Shown here piece after piece: positions 16,280 through 25,498 of a stretch of DNA of 64,000 nt; the stretch's first letter is position 1; each line of letters begins with the position of its first letter. The notes under the pieces were generated by a model. It was not told where the DNA came from. It saw only the letters and a list, made by a program, of their open reading frames with translations, and searched no databases. The translations under genes and the position numbers were made by a program. The stretch covers positions 33,040-97,039 of the forward strand of contig NZ_JAGLCD010000019.1 in assembly GCF_023146395.1 (NCBI RefSeq), read 5' to 3'. This stretch comes from Aeromicrobium sp. GTDB lineage: Bacteria; Actinomycetota; Actinomycetes; Propionibacteriales; Nocardioidaceae.

Positions 16280-17214
16280 GGCGTGCCGTCCAGGTGTCTC
16301 GTCAGGAACTCCACCACGCACTGCTGCGCCTGCTGGGCCTCTGGAAGGCGCGGTTCGCTCGTGAAGGTGTGCCACATGCCCTCCCAGAGGCGCAGGTGCA
16401 CATCGCTCTCGGCCGCGCGGAGGTGCCAGTACAGCCGCACGCAGTCGCTCAGGAGGAGGTCGCGGGTGCCGCTGACCAGCAAGGTTGGCGCCACGGGACC
16501 GGCCGCAGGACCCAGCACTGGTGAGAGTCGCGGATCGGTCAGGTCGTGCCCCTTGGCATAGAGCCGTCGCGTCATGCGCAGCTGGCTGCGCGAGGCGAGC
16601 ACGGGGTCCCGTCGACGATTGCCCCGATGAGAGTCGCCAACCAGGCGTGCGTCGACCAGGGGGGAGTACAGCACGGCGGCCGCGGGCTGGGTCCGGCCCT
16701 CGGCGGCACGGCGAAGCATGGCCCCGAGCAGGAGGTTGCCCCCTGCCGAGACCCCCGAGACCACGATCGGCACGTCGCCGTCGAGCATCTCGTCGAGCAC
16801 GTCGTCGACGGCCTTCAGCGGTTCGGGGAAGGGGTGCTCGGGGGCCAACGGGTAGTCCACGCTGAACGTCCGCAAGCCAGTGAGGTGGCACAACATCGCT
16901 GAGGTGGTGTCCTGGGCCGAGCCGAAGGCGAAGGCGCCCCCATGGAGGTGGAGCAGCAGTCCCTGCCGCTGCGGCCCCCCGGCGGGGTTCAGCTCGACCA
17001 CGGGGACCCCGGCGACCGCGTCGTGAGCGGGCGGTTCCAGCCAGCGTGCGGCGAGTCCCTCGGCCTCCGTCCGGCTGCTCGACATGAGGCGTTCACGGAC
17101 CAGAGGCACCCAGCGCGCGGCTCCCGGAAGGAATCCTGGAACCGCGCCGAATGGGCGCTCGCGCGACAGACGATCCGCCTCTCGCGACACGGTGGCGACG
17201 CCCCGGCTTCTCAC
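16276..17214 (-). CDS. HSL-family alpha/beta hydrolase (esterase)
   Basis: 312 residues, GTG start overlapping the ABC-ATPase stop (GTGA). It is a hormone-sensitive-lipase type esterase: oxyanion motif [11 protein letters not shown] (about 88-98), [13 protein letters not shown], nucleophile Ser156 in VSGVSAGGN, acid in [10 protein letters not shown] and His in EGMWHTF. Such enzymes cut short-chain esters or amides. In this operon it may unmask an esterified or lactonised form of the imported substrate; that is inference. The unusual feature is an esterase between a transporter and an aminoacylase. Confidence 0.82.
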   Translation of the reverse strand: MRSRGVATVSREADRLSRERPFGAVPGFLPGAARWVPLVRERLMSSSRTEAEGLAARWLEPPAHDAVAGVPVVELNPAGGPQRQGLLLHLHGGAFAFGSAQDTTSAMLCHLTGLRTFSVDYPLAPEHPFPEPLKAVDDVLDEMLDGDVPIVVSGVSAGGNLLLGAMLRRAAEGRTQPAAAVLYSPLVDARLVGDSHRGNRRRDPVLASRSQLRMTRRLYAKGHDLTDPRLSPVLGPAAGPVAPTLLVSGTRDLLLSDCVRLYWHLRAAESDVHLRLWEGMWHTFTSEPRLPEAQQAQQCVVEFLTRHLDGTP

Positions 17215-17981
17215 GAGACCCTCGTCAGGAACTCGCGCGTTCGGGGACTCTGCGGATCGATGATGACGTCGCGGGCCGGGCCGTGCTCGACGATCTGGCC
17301 CTCGTCCATGAAGACCACCGTGTCCGCGACTTCTCGGGCGAAGGAGACCTCGTGCGTGACGACCATCATCGTCATGCCCTCCGCCGCGAGGGCTTTCATG
17401 ACAGTCAGGACCTCGCCGACGAGCTCGGGGTCCAGGGCACTCGTCGGTTCGTCGAACAGCATGGCCCGCGGCCGCATCGCCAGGGCACGGGCGATGGCGA
17501 CGCGTTGCTGTTGTCCGCCGGACAGGTGCCGCGGATAGGCGTTGGCCTTCTCGGCGAGTCCAACGCGCTCGAGGAGCCACCGGGCGTGCTCCTCAGCCTC
17601 GGCTCGAGGGCGACGACTGACGCCGATCGGCCCCTCCACGACATTCTCGAGAGCCGTCATGTGAGGGAACAGGTTGAACCGCTGGAAGACCATGCCGATC
17701 TGCGCGCGGCGACGCTGCACCTCGCGGTCTGGCAGCTCTTGCAGGTGGTCCCCATGGTCGGCATAGCCGACCATCTGCCCATCGACCCAGATCCGCCCCG
17801 CTTGAATCTTCTCCAAGTGGTTGACGCAGCGCAGCAGGGTGGACTTGCCGGATCCGGAGGGTCCGATGATGCAGCACACTTCCCCTGGCGCGACCGCGAG
17901 GTCGATGCCGCGCAGCACCTCGGTACGGCCGAATCGCTTGTAGACCCCTTCGGCGAGGATCAGCGGGGTGTGAACGTTCAT
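17211..17981 (-). CDS. Polar amino-acid ABC transporter ATPase (GlnQ/HisP type)
   Basis: 256 residues with Walker [13 protein letters not shown]-loop [17 protein letters not shown] (the wording typical of the polar amino-acid subfamily), signature [15 protein letters not shown], Walker [15 protein letters not shown] and H-loop [13 protein letters not shown]. It powers the adjacent permease from the cytoplasmic side. AGGAGG precedes the ATG, which overlaps the permease stop by 4 bp. Confidence 0.93.
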   Translation of the reverse strand: MNVHTPLILAEGVYKRFGRTEVLRGIDLAVAPGEVCCIIGPSGSGKSTLLRCVNHLEKIQAGRIWVDGQMVGYADHGDHLQELPDREVQRRRAQIGMVFQRFNLFPHMTALENVVEGPIGVSRRPRAEAEEHARWLLERVGLAEKANAYPRHLSGGQQQRVAIARALAMRPRAMLFDEPTSALDPELVGEVLTVMKALAAEGMTMMVVTHEVSFAREVADTVVFMDEGQIVEHGPARDVIIDPQSPRTREFLTRVS

Positions 17982-18907
17982 GACAGCCTCCTGGGGACGG
18001 GAGCGTGAAATCGCGCCAGCGAAATTCGGACACGGTGGGTCCACGGCGTCGTGTCGACCTCATGGGCCCCCCGTGAGTACCGCTTCTCGAGCCTGGCCTG
18101 TCCGATGGAGAGGATCGTGGTCAGTGTGATGTACCAGATGCTGGCCGCGATCAGTAGCGGGATGGTCTGGAAGGTCTGGGAGTAGATCGTCTGAGTGACG
18201 TACAGCAGGTCGGCGACCGCGACCACTGACACCAGAGCCGTGGTCTTGAGCATCCCGATCGTCTCGTTGCCGGTCGGGGGAATGATCACTCGCATCGCCT
18301 GAGGCAGCACGATGCGACGCATGATGCGTGCGCGTGACATCCCGAGTGACTGGGCAGCCTCGCGCTGACCGTCGTCGACCGACAACAGGCCCGCTCGCAC
18401 GATCTCCGACATGTAGGCCGCCTCGTTGAGTCCGAGAGCCAGAAGGGCCGCCGCCATCGGGGTGATGATCGTGTTGGCGTCGAGCGTGACCCAGGGCTCG
18501 AGGCCGGGAACGCCGACCGCGATCACGGGGTACAGTGCGGCGAGGTTGAACCAGAAGATGATCTGGACCAGCACTGGAGTCCCGCGGAAGAACCAGACGT
18601 AGAGGTCTGCGGCGCGTCGCACAAGCCACAGGTCGGACTGGCGCATGATCGCCAGCGTGATGCCCAGCGCGACCCCGATCACCATGCAGATCACGGTGAG
18701 CTGCAAGGTCATGAGGGCCCCTTCGGCCAGTTGGCGCGAGAAGACGTAGTCCCAGGCCACGCTCCACTCAAAGCGCGGGTTGGTCGCAATGGAGCGCGCC
18801 AGCAACGCTGCGACGACGATGATGACTGCGCCGGCCCCCCAGCGCCACGGCCGTCGCAGGGGACGAACGGGCACCGGGGTGGTCGGTGATGCGGTGACGA
18901 GGTCCAC
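17978..18907 (-). CDS. Polar amino-acid ABC transporter permease
   Basis: 309 residues, GTG start. An N-terminal extra helix (about 25-42) is followed by the HisM/GlnP-type core: [34 protein letters not shown] and the EAA loop [24 protein letters not shown] that docks the ATPase. Only one permease gene is present, so it should act as a homodimer. The start lies 3 nt after the binding-protein stop. The N-terminal extension of about 60 residues is longer than in most HisM-type permeases. Confidence 0.92.
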   Translation of the reverse strand: MDLVTASPTTPVPVRPLRRPWRWGAGAVIIVVAALLARSIATNPRFEWSVAWDYVFSRQLAEGALMTLQLTVICMVIGVALGITLAIMRQSDLWLVRRAADLYVWFFRGTPVLVQIIFWFNLAALYPVIAVGVPGLEPWVTLDANTIITPMAAALLALGLNEAAYMSEIVRAGLLSVDDGQREAAQSLGMSRARIMRRIVLPQAMRVIIPPTGNETIGMLKTTALVSVVAVADLLYVTQTIYSQTFQTIPLLIAASIWYITLTTILSIGQARLEKRYSRGAHEVDTTPWTHRVRISLARFHAPVPRRLS

Positions 18908-18910
18908 GTG

Positions 18911-19801
18911 TCAGACGCTTCCGGCGTCGATCGTGGCTTCGGTCAACACGTTGTCGCCGAGCCCGTAGGAATCAAGGATCTCCGCGTAGGTGCCGTCGTC
19001 CATGAGGTGCTGCAGCGCCGCTTGAAAGGCAGCGGCGAGCTGGGCGTCCTCGCGCGGGAAGGCGATGCCGACCAGGCCGACGTCAAGACTCATCGACACG
19101 TCGAACTCATCGCCAGTCGTTTCCACCAGGTATCCGGCCGAGGGCGACGGGATCACGGCGACGTCGACCCGTCCGCTGCGCAGCGCGTTGACCAGGTCGT
19201 CCTGGCCGGTGAACTGCGAGAGGTCCAGTTGGGCGGCAGCAGGGCAACCGGGGGCAACCTGGGTCTGGAGGAACTCCACGATGTAGGTGCCGGACTGGGC
19301 GCCGACGCTGAGTCCGCAGAGGTCCTCCAGAGCGGCCGGCTGCTCCTCGGAGTCGCCGGTGATCAGGAATGATCCACCCGTGGTCAGGTAGTCGACGAAT
19401 GTCAGCTGCTTCTGGCGGTCGGGGGTGTCGGACATGCCGGTGAACGCCAGATCGTACTTGCCAGAGGCGAGCGACGGGATCATCGTGTCGTACGTGACGG
19501 CGTTGAATCGAAGCTCGAGGCCCAACAGGTCGCCGATGGCCTTGCCGAGATCCGGGTCGAGGCCGACCACGGTCTTGCCGTCAGTGTCGTAGAACTCGAA
19601 TGGCGGGTACGGGACGTCGGAGGCGACCTCCAGAATGCCCGATTCGCGCACGTCGTCGGGCAGCATGGCCTGCAGTTCGGGGTCGATCCTGCTCGAGTCG
19701 ATGTTCGGGGCGTCTGCGGTGTCGCTGCCGCAGGCGGACAGCACGCAGACTGCGAGTGCGCTGCCGAGGCCGACGGAGAGCCGGCGGAGGGTGGTGGACA
19801 T
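18911..19801 (-). CDS. Amino-acid ABC transporter substrate-binding lipoprotein
   Basis: 296 residues. The lipobox LSAC places the lipidated cysteine at residue 24, followed by a family-3 solute-binding fold: VASDVPYPPFEFYDTDGKTV, GLDPDLGKAIGDLLGLEL, TGMSDTPDRQKQLTFVDY. It captures polar amino acids or derivatives outside the membrane for the permease encoded next to it. AAAGGA precedes the ATG. From its place in the operon the ligand may be an N-acyl or D-amino acid. Confidence 0.92.
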   Translation of the reverse strand: MSTTLRRLSVGLGSALAVCVLSACGSDTADAPNIDSSRIDPELQAMLPDDVRESGILEVASDVPYPPFEFYDTDGKTVVGLDPDLGKAIGDLLGLELRFNAVTYDTMIPSLASGKYDLAFTGMSDTPDRQKQLTFVDYLTTGGSFLITGDSEEQPAALEDLCGLSVGAQSGTYIVEFLQTQVAPGCPAAAQLDLSQFTGQDDLVNALRSGRVDVAVIPSPSAGYLVETTGDEFDVSMSLDVGLVGIAFPREDAQLAAAFQAALQHLMDDGTYAEILDSYGLGDNVLTEATIDAGSV

Positions 19802-19829
19802 GGGGTTCCTTTCGGGGGAGGGGTGACCT

Positions 19830-21407
19830 TCACGGTTGTGGGCGCAGAAGTTGCCCACGACGGCGGCCCAGCCAGCGCCCGGAGTCGACGCTGGTCCTGC
19901 CGCACTGCATGACCCAGGCAATCCCGCTCGGCGGTCTTGTCGGGTGGTCATAGGTTGCTCGGTCGGCGACCGTGGTGGGATCGAACGCCACCAGGTCGGC
20001 GACACTGCCCGGGCTGATGGTGCCCCGGTCGTGCAGTCCGAACGTCTCGGCAGGCAGCCCGGTGACTCGGTGAACCGCAGTCTCGAGATCAAGCACGCCG
20101 CGTTCGCGGACGTACCGTGACAGCAAGCGGGCGAACGTCCCGTGCAGGCGCGGATGCGGATGATCGCCCGCCGTGATCGGCAAACCGTCGGACGCAACGA
20201 TGGTCTCGGGATGCTGCAGCACGGTCTCGACGTCGGCCTCGAGCATCGAGTGCTCCACCATGCTGGCTCGAGCTTGTTCCCGTCGGAGCACCATCACCAG
20301 GCCGTCGAACGGCGAGCACTGCTCACGAGCGGCGATGTCCGACAGGCTGAGTCCGACGTCCTGACCTGACGCGGTGCCGGCGAGGACGAGGCCGTCCCAC
20401 CCTGCGTTCGCAGCCGGGTTCTCCCAGGCGTGCGGGGGCGGCGACTCGACCTCCCGCCTCAACCGTTCGACCTGGGTCATGTCGTCAAGCCGAGCCAGGA
20501 GCGCGATCGGTCCTCCGGCCAGGGCCCAGGGCGGAAGACATGCCGTCAGTGCGGTCGAGGCCGCGGTGTAGGGGTACACGTCCTGGCGCACTCGCTGCCC
20601 GTCGGCTCGAGCACGGTCTAGCCGGCGCAAGGCCTCCTGCACTCGACCATGATTGCGCCGACCGGTTGCCTTGAGGTGCGAAATCTGTAGGCGCGCTCGC
20701 GAGGTCGCCGCCGTGTCAAGGGCTTCGTCGACGGACGCCAGGAGGGCGTCGGCCTCGTTGCGCAGGTGCGTGGCGTACACGTGCTCGTGGTCGAGCGCGG
20801 CGAGCAGCCCCTGCAGCTCGTCGCGACCCGCATAGGCCCCCGGTGCGTAGACCAGGCCCGACGAGAACCCGAGGGCGCCGGCTTCGAGGCCGCGCGCGAG
20901 AGCCGCACGCATGCGGGCGAGGTGGTGGCCCTCCACCGGAACGTCGGCAGCGCCGACGACGAGCTCGCGCAGGTTGCCGTGGCCCACGAGCATGCCCACG
21001 TGCGTGACGTTGCGGTCGCGGACCGCGTCGAACCACTCGTCGACCGACTGCCACTGCGGGCGCGCAGCACCACCGAGGAGGCGTTGCGCCGTGGGATGGA
21101 AAGCAGGGCTGATGGGCGCCAACGAGGCGCCGCAGTTCCCGACGATCTCGGTCGTGACGCCTTGGAGGATCTTGGAGGTGTCGTCCTCGAGGAGGAACGA
21201 GCCATCGGCGTGGGAGTGGATGTCGATGAACCCCGGGGACACGACCAAGCCGGTGCCGTCGACACGTCGAGCGTCGGCTCGGTCGAGGTGTCCCGGCGGC
21301 TCGACCGCACGGATCTTCTCGTCAGTGATCAGCACGTCGGCGTCTCGACGGGGACCGCCTGTGCCGTCGACGATCGTGGCACCCACGATGACGGTGCGTT
21401 GTGTCAC
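19830..21407 (-). CDS. N-acyl-D-amino-acid deacylase (D-aminoacylase family)
   Basis: 525 residues, GTG start overlapping the racemase stop (GTGA). It is an amidohydrolase-superfamily D-aminoacylase: the PGFIDIHSHADGS metal site (His64, His66), GNCGASLAP with Cys92 (equivalent to the metal-binding Cys of D-aminoacylase), conserved GFSSGLVYAPGAYA, THLRNEAD, ISHLKATG, and a C-terminal ASDGLPI. It hydrolyses N-acyl-D-amino acids to the free D-amino acid and the acid. Next to a racemase of the same substrate class it could process the D-enantiomer while the M20 enzyme handles the L-form. Confidence 0.87.
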   Translation of the reverse strand: MTQRTVIVGATIVDGTGGPRRDADVLITDEKIRAVEPPGHLDRADARRVDGTGLVVSPGFIDIHSHADGSFLLEDDTSKILQGVTTEIVGNCGASLAPISPAFHPTAQRLLGGAARPQWQSVDEWFDAVRDRNVTHVGMLVGHGNLRELVVGAADVPVEGHHLARMRAALARGLEAGALGFSSGLVYAPGAYAGRDELQGLLAALDHEHVYATHLRNEADALLASVDEALDTAATSRARLQISHLKATGRRNHGRVQEALRRLDRARADGQRVRQDVYPYTAASTALTACLPPWALAGGPIALLARLDDMTQVERLRREVESPPPHAWENPAANAGWDGLVLAGTASGQDVGLSLSDIAAREQCSPFDGLVMVLRREQARASMVEHSMLEADVETVLQHPETIVASDGLPITAGDHPHPRLHGTFARLLSRYVRERGVLDLETAVHRVTGLPAETFGLHDRGTISPGSVADLVAFDPTTVADRATYDHPTRPPSGIAWVMQCGRTSVDSGRWLGRRRGQLLRPQP

Positions 21408-22516
21408 AGATCCGCCCCGACGAGCTCGATGACGCGCTCCGTGGCGTCCGCGAGTGCTGCCTCGTCGACCTCGACCCCGCTGCCCGGGCCGTCCGGAACT
21501 GCGAGGTGACCGTCGACCAGCACGAACTCGGGCGTGAGGTCCTGTTGGTAGTAGCGTCCGCTCGCAGAGACGTCGCCGACGAGGGTAAAGCCGGGTAGTG
21601 CAGCCAGGGCCAGGTTCGCCGCGCGTCCGATCCCGGTCTCGAGCATGCCGCCGCACCAGACGGGCAAGGCATGTCGGCGGGCGACGTCGTGGATGCGGAC
21701 AGCTTCCAGGTACCCGCCGACGCGAGCGGGCTTGATGTTGACGACATCGCAGGCGCTCAGCGCCAGGGCCGTCTGGAGGTCGTGGACCGAGGCGATGGAC
21801 TCGTCGAGACACACCGGCGTGGTCCAGAGCGCTGCGGCTGCGGCGTGGGTGAGCAGGTCGTGTTCGGCGAACGGTTGCTCCACGAGCAGCAGGTCGAAGT
21901 CGTCGAGGCGTCGCAGGTGGTCCAGGTCGCCGCGGTCGTAGGCCGCGTTGGCGTCGACCTGGAGGGGGATCGCTCCGAAGGTGTCCCGCACGGCCTCGAC
22001 CGGAGTGAGATCCCAGCCGGGCTCGATCTTGAGCTTGATGCGTCGGTAGCCCGCGTCGAGGTACGACTCGACCTCGGCCAGCAGCGACCCCACGTCGGGG
22101 GTGATTCCGACCGACACGCCCGCGGGGACGTGAGTGACCGTGGCGCCGAGCCGAGACGCGAACGAGCGGGCCTGCGCTCGCAGCTCGGCGTCGAGCACGG
22201 CCGTCTCAAGCACATGCTTCGCCATGGGATGGCCGGCGACGCCTTCCAGCAGGCCGGCGACGGAGTCCGCGGTCACGTCTCCCGCCGCGGTCAGGCGTGG
22301 CACGAGATGGTCACGGAGGACGAGCACCGCCGCAGCGAGAAACTCCGAGCTGTACAGCGGATCCGGGTCGGCGGCACACTCGGCCCACCCGATGCCCAGG
22401 TCGGTCTCGAGACGTAGTACCAGCAGCTCGCGGTGCGTCGCGGTCCCGAACGAGGTCCGAAAGGGGCGTACCAGCGCCAGGCGCGCGTGGTGCAGGCGGG
22501 CGGAACGGATCTTCAT
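21404..22516 (-). CDS. N-acylamino-acid racemase (NSAR/OSBS subgroup, enolase superfamily)
   Basis: 370 residues with all catalytic residues of the NSAR/OSBS family: Lys161 and Lys163 (IKLKIEPGWD), metal ligands Asp188 (VDANAAYD), Glu213 (LLVEQPF) and Asp238 (CLDESI), Lys262 (VNIKPARVGG), then GGMLETGIGRAANLALAALP. This subgroup does N-succinylamino-acid racemisation, o-succinylbenzoate synthesis, or both. No other menaquinone gene is nearby, while a GNAT and an M20 hydrolase are, so racemase is favoured. The ATG overlaps the GNAT stop (ATGA). Confidence 0.87.
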   Translation of the reverse strand: MKIRSARLHHARLALVRPFRTSFGTATHRELLVLRLETDLGIGWAECAADPDPLYSSEFLAAAVLVLRDHLVPRLTAAGDVTADSVAGLLEGVAGHPMAKHVLETAVLDAELRAQARSFASRLGATVTHVPAGVSVGITPDVGSLLAEVESYLDAGYRRIKLKIEPGWDLTPVEAVRDTFGAIPLQVDANAAYDRGDLDHLRRLDDFDLLLVEQPFAEHDLLTHAAAAALWTTPVCLDESIASVHDLQTALALSACDVVNIKPARVGGYLEAVRIHDVARRHALPVWCGGMLETGIGRAANLALAALPGFTLVGDVSASGRYYQQDLTPEFVLVDGHLAVPDGPGSGVEVDEAALADATERVIELVGADL

Positions 22517-23259
22517 GGCGTCCCTCGCAGCACGAACCAGCCGTCCGGCGTGAAACCGCACACGTCCCCACGCGAGGCCGCGGGAGAAAGGTACCGGCGG
22601 CCAATCTGGGTCCACTCCACGGCCTGGTCCACGTCCGTGGTGCGCAGGGCAACGATGTCGGCGGGGACCCGGATCCACGTCCGAGCGCTGTCGGTCACCA
22701 CGGCCGGCGCGCCGTCGGGCCCGGTCTCGACGACCACGGCGCCCCGGGCGTCATCCTGTGCGGCCGGGGTCGCGGGGTCCACGGGCCAGTCGACGACTAC
22801 TCGGTCGGTCGGCGCGCCAGCACTGAAGGCGTCGTGCACCTGGCCGAAGAAGTCAGCGCGATAGTCGACGACGCGGGCTCCAAGGGCGAGCAGGTTGAAA
22901 TGTGCGTTGGTTCGGATCCACGGGTCAAAGGTCCAGCGAATACGCTCGTAGTGGTGCTCGCGCGCCACGTCACGCTGGTGCTGCTTGAGGCGCAGGCCAA
23001 TCTTCCGACCCGTGAACGGAGCGATCACGCCGGTGGCCAGTGAGTACAGCACTCGCGGTTCGGCCGAGGGGACGGCGACCGACGCTGCCACGAAGCTGTC
23101 GTCGACCACGGCGGCGCAGACCAGGCCGCCCAGGTGCGTGAAAGCCCGCAGCAGGTCGAGGGTCACCGGTGGGTGCCCGCCCGGAGCGTCCCAGACCGTG
23201 TGGAGCACCTTCTCTGCTCTGCGGAGGTCGTCGAGCGAGTCGACGGTGATGATCTGCAC
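22513..23259 (-). CDS. COG3375-type GNAT acyltransferase
   Basis: First gene of the operon. The protein shows the COG3375 GNAT pattern: an N-terminal strand VQIITVDSLDDLRRAEKV, a central GGLVCAAVVDDSFVAASVAV, the acyl-CoA-binding GRKIGLRLKQHQRDVA, and IRWTFDPWIRTNAHFNLLALGA. In known D-to-L amino-acid pathways a GNAT succinylates the D-amino acid for the racemase. GTG 23259 gives 248 residues and fits the family start, but its ribosome-binding site is weak; the frame stays open to 23403 into the divergent gene's promoter. Acyl donor and acceptor are inferred. Confidence 0.78.
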   Translation of the reverse strand: MQIITVDSLDDLRRAEKVLHTVWDAPGGHPPVTLDLLRAFTHLGGLVCAAVVDDSFVAASVAVPSAEPRVLYSLATGVIAPFTGRKIGLRLKQHQRDVAREHHYERIRWTFDPWIRTNAHFNLLALGARVVDYRADFFGQVHDAFSAGAPTDRVVVDWPVDPATPAAQDDARGAVVVETGPDGAPAVVTDSARTWIRVPADIVALRTTDVDQAVEWTQIGRRYLSPAASRGDVCGFTPDGWFVLRGTP

Positions 23260-23349
23260 CTGGCCATCGTCGATCGAGTGAGCCCTGCAGGTCTTGGTGC
23301 AGTGCGACAATGTTTGCAAGGTCCGATGATGCGTGTGCACTACTGTCCC

Positions 23350-23355
23350 TAAGAT
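23350..23355 (+). promoter_or_regulatory. -10 box of a leaderless PucR gene
   Basis: TAAGAT ends 6 nt before ATG 23362, the usual distance for a leaderless actinobacterial start; there is no Shine-Dalgarno sequence. The rest of the roughly 100-bp divergent region should hold the regulator's operator, but I see no convincing repeat in it. Confidence 0.5.
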
Positions 23356-23361
23356 GATGGC

Positions 23362-24972
23362 ATGTTCGTGCGAGAGGACGTCACTGCGGGCGAGCTGGCG
23401 CATCGTCTCGAAGCTGCTGGCCTGGAGCTGCTGGCCGGCCCGGCCGGAGCCGTGGTGCGGTCGGCGTCATGCACGGTGAACGAACCGTTGGCGGCGTTGC
23501 CGAAGAATGCCGCGGGCGTGTTGCTCGGGGTCGGCGTCGCCGACGTCAACGCAGCGCAGCTCGTGCGCGACGCGCGGTCGTGCGGGTTTGATGCCGTCGT
23601 CCTGCATCGGACCGGTGTGACGGCGGAGGTGATCGACACGGCCGACGAGGTCGGACTGGCGGTGCTGGGGGCGGAGCCAGCCATGGCGTGGTTGCAGGTC
23701 GAGCGGGTCGTGTCGTCGGTCCTGACAGGCTCGGCGAGATCGACTGACGGAGGGCCCGGCAGCGACCTGTTTGACTTCGCGAACTCGGTGGCTTCCGTCG
23801 TGGGCGGAGCGGTCAGCATCGAGGACCTCAGCCAGCGTGTGCTCGCGTACTCGACGCTCGACGGCCAACCCATCGACGACGACCGGCGCGACTCGATCCT
23901 CGGGCGGCAGGTTCCCGACCTTCCGGAGAACGACGCTCAGTATGCCGCTGTGCTCGGTGCGGGAGGCCCCGTGCACATCAGCGGAGTGGGGGCAGCCCTG
24001 GACCGGTGGGCCGTCGCCATCCGTCTGGGCGCAGAGACGCTGGGCACGCTCTGGGTCGTCGACACGGGACAGAGCGTCCCCGACGACGGACCCGCGATGC
24101 TGCAGCGAGCAGCCGAGCTCGCGGCCGTGCTGATGCTGCAGGCGCGGACCGCGGCCGCCTTCGAGTCCGAACGGCGATCGGCCCTGGTCCGCACGATCCT
24201 GGTCGGTGGCGCCGAGGCGCGGTTCGCCGCAGAGCGCCTCGGTCTGGACTTGACGGGTCCCTTCGTCGCGATGACCTTCGTCGGCGAGGCTCATCCGGAC
24301 GAGGATGGCGAGGGGCCGGGTCCGGAGGTTGTGCGCCTGCGGTGGCAACGCTTCCTGACGATGGTGCGCGGCTACACAGCGGGCTGGATCCCGGCTGTCG
24401 GTCTCCACGCAGAAGCTGGTGCGATCGATCTGCTCCTGCACGGCGACGAGTCCCGGGACAGCTCTCGCGTCGTGGCCAACGCCGAGGTGCTGATCGAGCG
24501 GGCGCTGGCCTGGGGGCTGCGGGTACGCGCGGGAATCGGGTCGGTGGTCGAGGCGCCCGAGCGGGTGCGGGAGTCGCGCATGGAGGCCGAGGCTCTCACC
24601 CAGATCGACGACGGGCGGCGAGGGGGGCGGGTGCTGCACGCCGAGCGTGATCACGGCGTGCTGGCCCTGTGGTGGCTTCGGCAAACCGTGAGGGATCGTC
24701 CCGGGATCGCATCTCCGCACGTGCGGCGGCTTCTCGAGCACGATGCGCGTCACGGCTCCGACTTCGTGAAGACCTGGGTCACATGGTTTGACCACGCGAT
24801 GGACACGGCGAGCTCCGCAGCGGCACTGTCGGTGCACCCGAACACCCTGCGATATCGGCTGCGGCGCGCGACGGAGATCAGCGGTCTGACGGGCGACCCG
24901 GACGATCTGCTGGTCGCCTGGCTCACGGCGCGCTTGTTGGTGCTCGACGGTGAACGCCGCCTCCTGGCGTGA
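23362..24972 (+). CDS. PucR/CdaR-family transcriptional regulator
   Basis: 536 residues: an N-terminal sensing domain (1-115, PucR type), a GAF-like middle (about 135-290), a GGDEF-like degenerate region, and a C-terminal helix-turn-helix (HTH_30: AAALSVHPNTLRYRLRRATEISGL). PucR/CdaR proteins are usually activators that respond to a pathway metabolite. It is divergent from the eight-gene operon and is the obvious local regulator. The effector could be a D-amino acid or N-acyl-amino acid, by inference from the neighbours. Confidence 0.85.
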   Translation: MFVREDVTAGELAHRLEAAGLELLAGPAGAVVRSASCTVNEPLAALPKNAAGVLLGVGVADVNAAQLVRDARSCGFDAVVLHRTGVTAEVIDTADEVGLAVLGAEPAMAWLQVERVVSSVLTGSARSTDGGPGSDLFDFANSVASVVGGAVSIEDLSQRVLAYSTLDGQPIDDDRRDSILGRQVPDLPENDAQYAAVLGAGGPVHISGVGAALDRWAVAIRLGAETLGTLWVVDTGQSVPDDGPAMLQRAAELAAVLMLQARTAAAFESERRSALVRTILVGGAEARFAAERLGLDLTGPFVAMTFVGEAHPDEDGEGPGPEVVRLRWQRFLTMVRGYTAGWIPAVGLHAEAGAIDLLLHGDESRDSSRVVANAEVLIERALAWGLRVRAGIGSVVEAPERVRESRMEAEALTQIDDGRRGGRVLHAERDHGVLALWWLRQTVRDRPGIASPHVRRLLEHDARHGSDFVKTWVTWFDHAMDTASSAAALSVHPNTLRYRLRRATEISGLTGDPDDLLVAWLTARLLVLDGERRLLA

Positions 24973-25019
24973 GCGTCCCTCGTCGGTGAGTGTCCCTTGT
25001 AGCTCGTGCGGCCGGGACC

Positions 25020-25439
25020 TCAGCGACCGGGGCGCTTGACGATCTTGACGATCTGCCCCGTGGCGACGACCTCACCGGCGCACTCGACCCGGCCGGAGAG
25101 GAAGGCGTGGCCGCCGCCGAGGCGGTCGATCTGGGCGTTGGTCGTGACGGTGCCGCCGAGGCGTGCGGCCGAGACGATCGAGATCGAGGAGCTGATGGTC
25201 GCGGCGTAGGAGCCACGCGGGAGCTCGGTGGCCAGGAGCAGTGCGGAGGTCACGTCGATCAGGAGGCCGTGCAGTCCGCCGTGCAGGACCTCGGCGGGTG
25301 TCGCGGTGTCGGTGCTGACGTCGAGCTCCAGCCCGGCCGTGGGGTCGCCCGGCACCCGCGGCCGCATCCCGATGGATCGGTGGAGCGGAGTGGTCAGCAC
25401 GGACTCGAGGATCTCGTCGATCCACCGGGGTTCGGTCAT
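25020..25439 (-). CDS. PaaI-like hotdog-fold thioesterase
   Basis: 139 residues with the PaaI-type hotdog motif HGGLHGLLIDVTSALLL and central sheet TISSSISIVSAARLGGTV. Such enzymes hydrolyse acyl- or aryl-CoA thioesters in the cytoplasm. The ATG at 25439 fits family starts; the longer Arg-rich reading to 25646 overlaps the next gene. Substrate unknown. Confidence 0.82.
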   Translation of the reverse strand: MTEPRWIDEILESVLTTPLHRSIGMRPRVPGDPTAGLELDVSTDTATPAEVLHGGLHGLLIDVTSALLLATELPRGSYAATISSSISIVSAARLGGTVTTNAQIDRLGGGHAFLSGRVECAGEVVATGQIVKIVKRPGR

Positions 25440-25498
25440 GGCGTCATCCTCGCAGTGCCTCGAATGACCGGCGGTCAGGGGAGCAGTCGGGGGAGCCG

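Noticed and set aside
21404..22516. menC (o-succinylbenzoate synthase) as the name for the racemase
   Set aside because: NSAR and OSBS cannot be told apart by motifs; no other menaquinone gene is nearby and the GNAT/M20 context favours the racemase.
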